Origin: an uncultured Saprospiraceae bacterium
GTDB taxonomy: Bacteria > Bacteroidota > Bacteroidia > Chitinophagales > Saprospiraceae
Length of the DNA stretch: 64,000 nucleotides
Direction of reading: 5' to 3'
Assembly (NCBI GenBank): GCA_937997635.1
Contig: CALLFA010000049.1
Location: 1-64,000 of the forward strand
How positions within the stretch are numbered: position 1 is the stretch's first letter; the number at the start of each line of letters is the position of its first letter. The position numbers and the translations under genes were made by a program. The notes beneath the pieces were generated by a model. That model did not search any database. It saw nothing but the letters and a program-made list of their open reading frames with translations, and was not told the DNA's origin. Shown here piece after piece: positions 19,202 through 28,802 of this stretch.

Positions 19202-21065
19202 TTTATTTACAACACTCTTATTCCTTTCTTATCCATCTGATATTTGGAGTGAACAAACAGATGATGTTGACAACAACACTTTAATCATAAACTCCATACA
19301 CAAGAACTACCCAGTTGGCCAACACATTAGTTATTATGTTGACACCTCTAAAGCATTAACTGTATCTGACTTTGCTGAATTCGACAGCCTTTGGAAAATA
19401 AATAAGAAACAGAGACTGAGCTTTGGACCAGAACAAGCACATCACTGGATACAATTTAAAGTCAAAAACAATTTATCAGAAACAGTACCAATTGTTCTAA
19501 ATTATGAATACGCACATGTGGCCGAATTCAGTATTTACAGAATGGAAAGAGATTCGATCATCCCTTTAGGGACTTATGGTGACAACTATCCATTTGACAA
19601 CAGGAAAATTAAACACCCACACTTTTTAATTTTTGATCAATTAGATGTAGAAGATACTGCCACTTATTTACTCAAAATAAATCAAGAAGGACAGGACCTA
19701 CCAGTTCCATTATTTATCTCGAGCCAATATCACTTTTTTGAGGATGATCACAATACAAGACTTATTCACGGTTTTAGCTTTGGCTTAACCCTACTTATTG
19801 CTCTAGGTATTCTTGGTCTGTTTGTGATACTTAAAAATCAATATTTTTTATTGCAGTTTATCGCTTCACTATTCAGCTTATTTTATGTGCTTGCTGAAGA
19901 AGGTTATGGCTACATGTATCTGTGGGGGTTCTCGCCAAGGCTAAATGGAATATCAAGGCCCTTCTCGCTAGGAATAGTTGTTATTTTTTCTCTGTTATTT
20001 ACATCCAGTTTCCTGAAATTCAAACACAGCAATTATTTAAAATATCCAATTTTGATTTGTTTGCTCTACATGCTTTTTGCGCACCCAATATTTTTGTTGC
20101 CTATTCATACAGATAAGACGATTGGTCCTTTGATTTCTATATTTCTGTTGATGGCACTTTTCATTGCTCTTTTAAATATTGGCATCTGTTTGCAAAAAAT
20201 GTTTGTTGAAAAATCTAGAGATGCTGTGTTCTTATTGACCATTTTTGTTTTACCTGTCATTGGCATATTGCTGAGAACAATTTCTTTTCAAGGTGGAATA
20301 GCTAATTTATTTACAAAACACACTGGGATAATTATTTTAACCCTTCAGACCACACTACTTGGCGGGTACTTATTGTATCGTTCTATTTCCATCATTCGAG
20401 AAAATCAAAACATTAAGTTGACTTTGGCTGAAGAAAGACAACAAGCTTCTGATTCAATCTTACATTCTCTCCATCAAGAAAGAGAGCGAATTTCCATGAA
20501 TATTCACGATAGTCTATCCAGCCTGTTATCTGCAGCAAAAATTAATTTAGAAACTTTAAAAGATTCATTTACAGAATTAAAAAACAATAAAGAGTATGTA
20601 ACCACGAATGTCCTGCTGACCAAAGTTAGTAATGAAATGGCTCTTGTGGCGCAAAATCTAATGCCGAAAACGCTGAAAGAATTTGGACTCATCGACGAAG
20701 TCAAAAAACATATAAACCTATTAAAAGAAAATACGGATATACAGATAAATCTTGAATACAGCGGATTCGAGGAAAGGCTTCCAGAGAAAATAGAGCTAGA
20801 ATTATTTTACATCACGATGGAAGTCCTAGACAATACAATAAAGTATTCTAAAGCGGCTACAGTATTGATTCAATTTATGAAGTACGATAATGAGATTGTC
20901 GTTATATATGAGGACGATGGTATCGGTTTTGATGTTCATTTGATTAGAAAAGGAGCTAATGGACTAGCCAATATAAGGAACCGTATAACACTATTGTATG
21001 GAGAAACAGACATCCATTCTAAACTAAACGATGGAACAACCATTACCCTTAATATCCCATTATGA
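19179..21065 (+). CDS. 7TMR-DISM-type sensor histidine kinase
   Basis: 628 aa; N-terminal extracytoplasmic 7TMR-DISM extracellular-like domain, ~7 hydrophobic helices, 'RERISMNIHDSLSSLLSAAKINL' dimerisation/phosphoacceptor, HATPase 'NGLANIRNRITLLYG'. Overlaps the response regulator by 23 nt. Confidence 0.9.
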   Translation: MKQIYWLNLFTTLLFLSYPSDIWSEQTDDVDNNTLIINSIHKNYPVGQHISYYVDTSKALTVSDFAEFDSLWKINKKQRLSFGPEQAHHWIQFKVKNNLSETVPIVLNYEYAHVAEFSIYRMERDSIIPLGTYGDNYPFDNRKIKHPHFLIFDQLDVEDTATYLLKINQEGQDLPVPLFISSQYHFFEDDHNTRLIHGFSFGLTLLIALGILGLFVILKNQYFLLQFIASLFSLFYVLAEEGYGYMYLWGFSPRLNGISRPFSLGIVVIFSLLFTSSFLKFKHSNYLKYPILICLLYMLFAHPIFLLPIHTDKTIGPLISIFLLMALFIALLNIGICLQKMFVEKSRDAVFLLTIFVLPVIGILLRTISFQGGIANLFTKHTGIIILTLQTTLLGGYLLYRSISIIRENQNIKLTLAEERQQASDSILHSLHQERERISMNIHDSLSSLLSAAKINLETLKDSFTELKNNKEYVTTNVLLTKVSNEMALVAQNLMPKTLKEFGLIDEVKKHINLLKENTDIQINLEYSGFEERLPEKIELELFYITMEVLDNTIKYSKAATVLIQFMKYDNEIVVIYEDDGIGFDVHLIRKGANGLANIRNRITLLYGETDIHSKLNDGTTITLNIPL

Positions 21066-21833
21066 ATGTGTCATTTTGTAGATGCCCAAAGCATTTTTAG
21101 TGGTTACTTCTGCCACTTCTTCAATTGAAATACCCTTCACTGTCGCAATCTTCTCAGCAACTAATGGAATATATGACGGTTCGTTTCTTTTGCCTCTATG
21201 TGGGTGTGGTGTAAGGTAAGGCGCATCTGTTTCAAGTACTATCCTATCGAGAGGAATTTCTTTTAAGACATCATCCATTTTAGCATTTTTAAAGGTAATG
21301 ACTCCTCCTAAGCCAACATGAAAGTCAAGATCAATAATTTCATTTGCTTGATCGATAGTACCATTAAAACAATGAAATATCCCAAACAGGTTTTCTTCTT
21401 TGGCAAGTCGAACTTCTGTTATACAATCATCCAATGAATCACGGGAATGGATTACAATCGGTAAATCAAACTCTTTGGCCCACTGCATTTGAACTCTAAA
21501 AGCATCCTTTTGGGCTTCAATAAACTCTTTGCTCCAATAGTAATCAAGTCCAATCTCTCCTATTGCAACAACACTATTTTGCTTAAGTAACTGCGATAAA
21601 GCATTTAACTGACTGTCTACCAAGCTGTCTACAGAGCAAGGGTGCAAACCAATCATTGGATGACAAATATTGGGATAATTCTGTACACAGGACATAACTT
21701 GCTCCCATGAGGAAGTATCGATATTGGGTAAAAACAATTTATTTACCTTGGCATCTAGTGATCGTTGTATACACTCATGTTGATCATCTGCAAACTGATC
21801 AAGATAAATATGAGTATGTGTGTCAATAAACAT
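21060..21833 (-). CDS. TatD family metal-dependent hydrolase
   Basis: Start taken at 'MFIDTHTHIYLDQF' (21833) rather than the longer ORF start at 21926; 'GEIGLDYYW', 'LPIVIHSRDSLDD', 'ETDAPYLTPHPHRGKRNEPSYI'. Confidence 0.93.
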   Translation of the reverse strand: MFIDTHTHIYLDQFADDQHECIQRSLDAKVNKLFLPNIDTSSWEQVMSCVQNYPNICHPMIGLHPCSVDSLVDSQLNALSQLLKQNSVVAIGEIGLDYYWSKEFIEAQKDAFRVQMQWAKEFDLPIVIHSRDSLDDCITEVRLAKEENLFGIFHCFNGTIDQANEIIDLDFHVGLGGVITFKNAKMDDVLKEIPLDRIVLETDAPYLTPHPHRGKRNEPSYIPLVAEKIATVKGISIEEVAEVTTKNALGIYKMTHS

Positions 21834-21848
21834 ACATTTGTTTTTAGG

Positions 21849-22481
21849 ATGGCAAAGAAACAAAAATACTACGTTGTTTGGAAAGGACATGAGCCAGGAA
21901 TCTATACCAATTGGACTGATTGTCAATTGCAGATAAAAAGTTATTCAGGAGCAGAGTACAAATCATTTAAAACCTTACAGGAAGCTGAGCTTGCTTATGG
22001 TGGTGAATATGCGGATTTCAAAGAAAGCAAAGATGCCGACAAGCCAAATCTATTGATTGAAAATATCGAGGAAATCAAACGCAACAGTATCTCTGTAGAT
22101 GCCGCTTGTAGTGGTAATCCAGGAGATATGGAATATAGAGGTGTGGATACTTTTTCAAAAGATGAAATTTTCAGACAAGGGCCATTCGAATATGGGACAA
22201 ACAATGTAGGCGAATTTCTTGCACTCGTACATGCATTGGCATTACTGGATAAAGGGAAGGCTTACGACAAGATTATTTATACCGATTCTAAAACTGCAAT
22301 GGCTTGGGTCAGGAACAAGCGGGTCAAAACTCAGCTCAAACAAACGCCACAAAATAAAATCCTATTTGAACTGATAGACCGCGGAATAACATGGTTGAAG
22401 AATAATGAAGTCAGGAATCCTATAGTCAAATGGGATACTAAAAACTGGGGTGAAATTCCGGCTGACTTCGGCAGAAAATAA
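21849..22481 (+). CDS. Ribonuclease H1 with N-terminal viroplasmin (caulimovirus VI-type) domain
   Basis: Start taken at 'MAKKQKYYVVWKGHEPGIYTNWTDCQLQIKSYSGAEYKSF'; RNase H core 'ISVDAACSGNPGDMEYRGV', 'NNVGEFLALVHAL', 'IIYTDSKTAMAWV'. Confidence 0.93.
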   Translation: MAKKQKYYVVWKGHEPGIYTNWTDCQLQIKSYSGAEYKSFKTLQEAELAYGGEYADFKESKDADKPNLLIENIEEIKRNSISVDAACSGNPGDMEYRGVDTFSKDEIFRQGPFEYGTNNVGEFLALVHALALLDKGKAYDKIIYTDSKTAMAWVRNKRVKTQLKQTPQNKILFELIDRGITWLKNNEVRNPIVKWDTKNWGEIPADFGRK

Positions 22482-23042
22482 TTATTTCCTATTATAAAAT
22501 TTCATTTTGTAATCCACACTAATTGCTCCCTTCCTGATTGATTCTAATTTTCTTTTTATCAATCTCTTTTTAACAGGCTTGACATAATCAAGAAACAATT
22601 TGCCTTCAATGTGGTCATATTCGTGTTGGATCACACGTGCATTAATGCCTTCAAACTCTTGTGTTACGCGAGTAAAATCAGGCGTATCATACTCGATGAC
22701 AATTTTTTCATTTCTCTCCACATCGGCTCTCACATTTGGTATACTCAGACATCCTTCTTCATATGCCCATGGTTTTCCTGTTTGTTCTTTAATGTCAGCA
22801 TTGATAAACACCTGTTTTATGCCTTTCTCTTTGTCTTCATCTTCTAATACTTGTTCCGTATCTATAAGAAATAATCGGATAGATTTACCTATTTGAGGAG
22901 CTGCCAACCCTACACCCTGGGCGTTATACATAGTACTCCACATATCCTCAATAAGTTGATCAAGTCCTTCAAAATCTTTGTCAATTTCATCAGCAACTCT
23001 CTTCAAGATAGGAGTCCCGTATGCAATAATTGGTAAAATCAT
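22482..23042 (-). CDS. def: Peptide deformylase
   Basis: 186 aa; 'GVGLAAPQIGKSIRL', 'EEGCLSIPNVRADV', 'VIQHEYDHIEGKLFLDYV' - the three PDF motifs. Confidence 0.98.
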   Translation of the reverse strand: MILPIIAYGTPILKRVADEIDKDFEGLDQLIEDMWSTMYNAQGVGLAAPQIGKSIRLFLIDTEQVLEDEDKEKGIKQVFINADIKEQTGKPWAYEEGCLSIPNVRADVERNEKIVIEYDTPDFTRVTQEFEGINARVIQHEYDHIEGKLFLDYVKPVKKRLIKRKLESIRKGAISVDYKMKFYNRK

Positions 23043-23449
23043 ATATGACCTAAATATTCTTGTAAAATAATAACAGCGCTCATTTTATCAATTAAATATT
23101 TATCTCGGCGCTTTTGTTTTTTGACACCTGCTAATATCAATGCTTGTTTAGCTTGAGCGCTAGAAAAACCTTCATCTATTGTATCTGTGACTATATTAGG
23201 AAATTTAGCATTCAATTTCTTAATGAACTTCAGAATTTTTGAAACAATTGGTGTTGGAGTGTTGTCTGAATAAGACGGCATTCCTACAACAATTTTTTCG
23301 ACTTCCTCCTTCTTCAGGTACTCTTCAATATATGCAAATAACTCTTTGGAGTCTAAGCCTGTCAAGGGATTGACCGCAATACCTAAGGGATCTGTCACTG
23401 CCAGCCCACTTCTTTTTTCTCCGTAATCTATTCCTAAAATTCTTGCCAC
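23039..23449 (-). CDS. ruvX: Holliday junction resolvase-like protein RuvX/YqgF
   Basis: 136 aa; 'ARILGIDYGEKRSGLAVTDPLGI', 'IVVGMPSY', 'TIDEGFSSAQAKQAL'. 4-nt overlap with def. Confidence 0.95.
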   Translation of the reverse strand: MARILGIDYGEKRSGLAVTDPLGIAVNPLTGLDSKELFAYIEEYLKKEEVEKIVVGMPSYSDNTPTPIVSKILKFIKKLNAKFPNIVTDTIDEGFSSAQAKQALILAGVKKQKRRDKYLIDKMSAVIILQEYLGHI

Positions 23450-23494
23450 AAGCTATAAAAAGTACAATATTAACGAACTCTTGGTTATTTAAAA

Positions 23495-23530
23495 CAAAAA
23501 AGGCCTGCTCTAGTTCCCTAGAGCAAGGCC
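23495..23530 (-). terminator. Rho-independent terminator after 23563-28470
   Basis: Minus strand AGGCCTTGCTCTAG-GGAA-CTAGAGCAGGCCT followed by TTTTT. Confidence 0.85.
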
Positions 23531-23562
23531 TCATCCCAAAAACAGTAAACTTTATCTTTATT

Positions 23563-26500
23563 CTAATTGATAATAATCATTTGTTTAGTTAGACTTTGAT
23601 CATTGTACGTGAGTGTATAGTACAATACACCTGTCGCATTCAATTCATCCTTTTTTAGGACAATCGAATTAGAACCTGCTTGATAATACCCAGTTTTGTT
23701 TGCTACAACTTGACCTGTGTAGGTATGTACCATTAAAGAAACATTTCCAGCAGCAGGGATAACAAAATCAACATTTGTCAAATCCTTAAATGGATTAGGA
23801 ACATTCTGAGAAAGTACTACGCCGAATTCGTTATGTAAATCTTCATCTACCTGCTCTATCCTAATAATTTGATTATCGAAATACGCTTCTGCTGACGTTA
23901 TTGATGAGTTTATTTCACTCTTCTCATAATTGACAGCTCCATTGACTTTGCTAAATTCGACAGTGAATAATCCTTGGCCAGCATTAATCTTGGTTGGATT
24001 AGTTTCATGCCAACTTACAGTTATCGCACCTTTTTCATCATGGATTCCAAAGTTTTCGTTAGAGATTAAACCAACACCATCAAGCCTTAATCCCTTGTAA
24101 ATCAGATTATTATAATCGTACTTAAGTGTGAATTGATATCCATCAAGCGTGATAGTATTATCAGCAATAACAGATAATGCAATGTTATTCCGATCTGATT
24201 CACTTTCATGGATTTGTAGACTAAGCACTTCTGAAGACCTGGTTTCTGCATTTGTAAACCCATTTACCTCAGCAGAATAATTAACATCTCCAGTTTTGAT
24301 TCCAATAAAATCTACAACCTTGTCTTCTTGTAGTTCTGATATACGATATGTGCTAGCATAATTATCAGATAATGGATTTTGGTCATCAAAAAATCTATAC
24401 TCTTTATTTATAAAATTCCAAACGCTGTTACCATTAAATGATTGAGACATACCCAGAATAACCTTCCGAAGTTCAACAATATCTAGGGCTGAAATTGATT
24501 GATCACTATTGATATCCGCAGCGATGAATTTGTACGGAGAATCTAAATTCAATGAGCCTAATATATGCTTTTGAATAATCACTAAATCCAAGGTTGATAC
24601 ACCATTTATCGGACTATCGTTATTCTTTTCCGGATTGATCACGTATTCTCCACCGATTTGCATATTTGGAAATGCATATTCACCATCTCTATCTGTATTT
24701 ACATTCGCTTCTGCTCCTTCAAGCTTGACATTGACATCAGACACCATGACTTCATCTGGACGTGAAATCGAACCTGAAATAATCGCACTAAGACCACTCT
24801 CAGTATCACTTTCTTTGCCATCACAACCCATCATCGTATCACCATTGCAAACATTTCCATTGTCTTGGACAGAGACAGTAGCCTCGCAGAATGATTGTCT
24901 GACTACTTGCTCACCTTCATGATCAGGAATCTCACCATTTTCGTCAACTGTTGTAAAATAAATAGGAATTGTAGTCGTGCCTATATCTTCACAACACAAT
25001 AATATGTTACTCTGATTAATATCAGTAGCGCTAAATGAAATAGCTACTCCATCAGCACAAGATGTATTCACATCTTTAGTGAAATCGCTTGCCCACAATG
25101 TGACATTACCATGTTCATTTAGACTTACTGCCAATCCATCAAGACAAAACGCGGTAGGTGCTTTACAAAAGTCAACCACAATATTGGTCACTTCATTTGT
25201 AGCGTTTCCACACTTATCGTATAAAGCATATTCAAATGTATATGAACCAATAGGCAACACCTGCTCAACGGTCAATTCGAATCCGTCTTGTTGACCTTCC
25301 AAAACCACCATTCCATTTTCATCAGTCAGACAATAGTACCATTCTAGTTCTGATCTCTCAGAGCAAGATCTACCACGAACCTGGCCTCTTCTTTGGATAA
25401 CAACAGTAGCAGGGCCACAAGATTGATCAAATGAGCAGAACTTTTGCTTATCCTGATGACCAAAAGTCATATTGTTCACTATAAAAGGCTCAGTATCGTC
25501 TTTAATGAAAAACACTTGTGGATCCAGTCTGACTCTGTCGTCAAATACACCATCAACTCTGGCATCATTGAAGTTACACCAATTAATGATCTGCCAATCT
25601 CTAATAATTTTATAGCAAAATTCACTATTGTTTTGAGTTCCGTTACAATCTCTTATGGTGTTACCAGCAAACAACACTTGATCCTCAAACTGAACACCCA
25701 ATAGATCGCAATTGTCCTCACCAGGGAAACTTGGTTCTCCAAATGCAGATGGAGGAAACAGATTTTCTGTATTTGTATCAAAACCAACACATACACCAGT
25801 ACCCACATCTGGGACACACAATATAGAATCTCTAAGTTCAGTGATAACAATTGTTTCAAAATTAAAGGTATCCGTTGGTATGAATTCCAACACCTGTTCG
25901 CATGGATCAGTTGCAAATTCTCTCTGACCAGGATTATATGCTGTAAATTTTCGGATAATCTCACCTCGACCACATTCATCTCTCATATCCATAGGGTCTA
26001 ATTCTTCAATAATTAAATTAGTAGCACAATTGTCTAGAGCATAACCATTATTAAAAGACACTGTATTCGGGTCTGGCACACTTGTACCTTCTGGTGTTTC
26101 GCCAGGATAAAAACCAACAAAATTAGTTGCAGATGAACCTGATCCCGTCAAAGCAAAACCATCTATCGCTTCTAATTGGCCACCATTGATGACAGTACCA
26201 AAGAAGGCATCTAAATTTTCTACATCTACTGGGCTGAATTCACATGCCAAAACTAAGTTTGGTGGGCAAATAATCTGAGGTTGTGATTTGTCTTGCAATT
26301 CAACAGACACCATACATTCATTAAAGTTACCCCATTTATCAATGGTCCTCATGACTACTAATGTCTCGTCGCCATTCAAATCACCACAGCAAAAATGAAT
26401 CGAGTTACTAAACCCGCAAACGTCTTCTAATTCAATTATATATAATTGTTCATTCACTCCAAGTTCATCAAGACCTGGTTTGTTTACCGAGGTAATTATC

Positions 26501-28470
26501 TCATCAGCACTAAAGTAACTTGGTATGTTGTTGGCACCAAAAAATGCTTCTAATCGACCATCAATCCATTGCACCTCTAGTCCTATCAAGGAATCCAAAC
26601 TCGCTTGCTCATTTGCATCTAATTGTTGATCTGGAGAGATACCTGCATTACCGTCAAGTGCAACTAAATATCCTCCATACGCTATACCTAGCTGAGCGGC
26701 TTTCCTCTCGATGACTGGCTTATCAGATAAATAGTAATGATGGCCATCAAAAATACCTAGGGAAGTAAAATCATCGAAGACTGGAGGGTGAAGTGAACAA
26801 TCGCAATTCTCAGGGGTCATCTTTCTGACAACCGTTGTTTGGAGTCCACAATCATCGTAGCTACCATCATCAAAGGAAGAAGCGAATACCTCAGCGGCCC
26901 CATTAAACGTCAAGGATATCACTAAGTTATCGTCACAAATAGGGACAGGAGGCGTATTATCCCATACAGAAATCCTGATAGTATCGTCTGTAAATTGCTG
27001 GCATCGATCAAATGCTCTATAGATAATGTCATTTTCACCTTCAGGAATAGTTATAAACCTTTCAGCTGCTATCAGTTTATCGAAATTTCTAAGAATACCA
27101 TTAGGGTGTATAACATCAATCCTGTCTATTTCACTACAGGCATCAATAAATTCTACATTTGGTAGATTTACCGTAGCATTACATTCAAACCCATTCGTTG
27201 AGACTTCAAAATCTGGTTGCTCTTCTAAAACAACAGGACCTTGTGTGTCAGCAATTTCGATGAATTGGACGCATAAAACTTCATTTTCTTCAGAACAGTG
27301 CCATTCATTAATTAGCCACGTTCTTCTGATTTTAATGACACAATTAGTCTGTCCTAAGTACAGATCACTAAAACTAACCCCAACATTGCAATTACTTAGC
27401 AAATCAAGCGCATCAGGATGACCGCCAGCTAAAGGTCTCAAATACACAGTCTCCTCTTCGACAATAGTAGGGTCTGGATTGATGTCTTTTATGAGTCTTG
27501 GCACTCCTGCTCCACCCTCAGAAAGTGGGATTGCAGCTGGGACTTGTATAGGTCCATCAGATGTGTTTAATGTAATGGTCGTAAACTCATCTATTTCTGC
27601 ACAATTAATTGCGGTCATATCTCTAGCAACTAAATTTTCTGGACAAATCAGTAATGTACTGTCCAAATCAGTATTCATTGAATCTAAAATTGGCGCATTT
27701 GCAGGATCTAAGGTGAGCTCTGGATACAATCTTTCTACTCTAATGGTAATGTCACATGGATCTGTTCTATTACCAAATTCGTCAATCGCATAGGCCAAAA
27801 CTTCAATTATTCTTGTGTAATTGTCCTCCTTCATATCTGCACAATTAGCTGCCCTATCATTCTGTTCTAACACGACAACTTCGAAATCACTACATTCTGT
27901 GAAGACCTCACGCATAAGCGCTACATCAATTTGTGAACCATCACAACATTTAAGCACTCTATCATTAATGACAAGATCTGGATTTCCACAATCAATTTGA
28001 GGTGGACGTTTGTCTTCAATCAGAGCAGTGTTCCAACAAGAATTAAGAACTGTTGTGCCTGAAACTGCAACCACATTGACTTGCACTTCTTCTCCAATAA
28101 TTCCAGAAGGATCAAAAGCAATCGTATCTGTAAAACCTATGGGACTAGGAGTGCTGAATAATTCGACACCGTGTATATCGCTAATTTCAATAAGATACAT
28201 CGCTCCTGGATCGTCACATGGACCGGTCAATACAAATTCTGGTGCGAGCTCAGCTTCACAATTGATATTGCCATTACCATCGTCCGAAAGACCAATGGAG
28301 ACGTTTAAGCCTTTACAAGATAGAGGACATTGTGATTGAGCTGTAAAATGGAAGGCCAATAGTACTACAATACACATCGATAGCTTCCTCAAATTACATG
28401 AAAATGAATTTCTCATGAGATACCTTTTTTGGATAAATGTTACTGTTTTGGGTACTGCCTTATACAGCAT
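23563..28470 (-). CDS. Giant secreted protein (1635 aa) with dockerin-like module, cohesin-like module and T9SS type A sorting domain
   Basis: HYR-like/PKD-like Cys-rich modules; dockerin-like 'NGVSTLDLVIIQKHILGSLNLDSPYKFIAADINSDQSISALDIVELRKVILGM'; cohesin-like 'ITLDGYQFTLKYDYNNLIYKGL...GAITVSWHE'; tail 'LSQNVPNPFKDLTNVDFVIPAAGNVSLMVHTYTGQVV...YYTLTYNDQSLTKQMIIIN'. Confidence 0.9.
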   Translation of the reverse strand: MLYKAVPKTVTFIQKRYLMRNSFSCNLRKLSMCIVVLLAFHFTAQSQCPLSCKGLNVSIGLSDDGNGNINCEAELAPEFVLTGPCDDPGAMYLIEISDIHGVELFSTPSPIGFTDTIAFDPSGIIGEEVQVNVVAVSGTTVLNSCWNTALIEDKRPPQIDCGNPDLVINDRVLKCCDGSQIDVALMREVFTECSDFEVVVLEQNDRAANCADMKEDNYTRIIEVLAYAIDEFGNRTDPCDITIRVERLYPELTLDPANAPILDSMNTDLDSTLLICPENLVARDMTAINCAEIDEFTTITLNTSDGPIQVPAAIPLSEGGAGVPRLIKDINPDPTIVEEETVYLRPLAGGHPDALDLLSNCNVGVSFSDLYLGQTNCVIKIRRTWLINEWHCSEENEVLCVQFIEIADTQGPVVLEEQPDFEVSTNGFECNATVNLPNVEFIDACSEIDRIDVIHPNGILRNFDKLIAAERFITIPEGENDIIYRAFDRCQQFTDDTIRISVWDNTPPVPICDDNLVISLTFNGAAEVFASSFDDGSYDDCGLQTTVVRKMTPENCDCSLHPPVFDDFTSLGIFDGHHYYLSDKPVIERKAAQLGIAYGGYLVALDGNAGISPDQQLDANEQASLDSLIGLEVQWIDGRLEAFFGANNIPSYFSADEIITSVNKPGLDELGVNEQLYIIELEDVCGFSNSIHFCCGDLNGDETLVVMRTIDKWGNFNECMVSVELQDKSQPQIICPPNLVLACEFSPVDVENLDAFFGTVINGGQLEAIDGFALTGSGSSATNFVGFYPGETPEGTSVPDPNTVSFNNGYALDNCATNLIIEELDPMDMRDECGRGEIIRKFTAYNPGQREFATDPCEQVLEFIPTDTFNFETIVITELRDSILCVPDVGTGVCVGFDTNTENLFPPSAFGEPSFPGEDNCDLLGVQFEDQVLFAGNTIRDCNGTQNNSEFCYKIIRDWQIINWCNFNDARVDGVFDDRVRLDPQVFFIKDDTEPFIVNNMTFGHQDKQKFCSFDQSCGPATVVIQRRGQVRGRSCSERSELEWYYCLTDENGMVVLEGQQDGFELTVEQVLPIGSYTFEYALYDKCGNATNEVTNIVVDFCKAPTAFCLDGLAVSLNEHGNVTLWASDFTKDVNTSCADGVAISFSATDINQSNILLCCEDIGTTTIPIYFTTVDENGEIPDHEGEQVVRQSFCEATVSVQDNGNVCNGDTMMGCDGKESDTESGLSAIISGSISRPDEVMVSDVNVKLEGAEANVNTDRDGEYAFPNMQIGGEYVINPEKNNDSPINGVSTLDLVIIQKHILGSLNLDSPYKFIAADINSDQSISALDIVELRKVILGMSQSFNGNSVWNFINKEYRFFDDQNPLSDNYASTYRISELQEDKVVDFIGIKTGDVNYSAEVNGFTNAETRSSEVLSLQIHESESDRNNIALSVIADNTITLDGYQFTLKYDYNNLIYKGLRLDGVGLISNENFGIHDEKGAITVSWHETNPTKINAGQGLFTVEFSKVNGAVNYEKSEINSSITSAEAYFDNQIIRIEQVDEDLHNEFGVVLSQNVPNPFKDLTNVDFVIPAAGNVSLMVHTYTGQVVANKTGYYQAGSNSIVLKKDELNATGVLYYTLTYNDQSLTKQMIIIN

Positions 28471-28714
28471 TTACTGTAACATAAATCTTATGTTAATGAA
28501 TTTTGATTTTCAAACTTTGAATGATCTACATCGATCATCAGCTCTCATCAAAATCAGGTAGGATTGGATTTAGGTATCTATTATCTACTAGGTGGGAATC
28601 AGTCGCAATAGTAAAGGTTCAATACGACTTGAGAACAAATATAGATTTAATATAATATGTTGTATCTCTTGTATATGGGTATTTTTTACATATAAATTTT
28701 ACAATATAAAAAAA

Positions 28715-28741
28715 GCCCCCCTCCAATAAATGGAGAGAGGC
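28715..28741 (-). terminator. Rho-independent terminator after 28803-33833
   Basis: Minus strand GCCTCTCTCCA-TTTAT-TGGAGGGGGGC (with GU pairs) followed by TTTTTTT. Confidence 0.8.
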
Positions 28742-28802
28742 CATCCCAAAAACCGATTTTATCTTATTTGATTGAGATATTATCGGTATAAAAACTCAAT
28801 CT

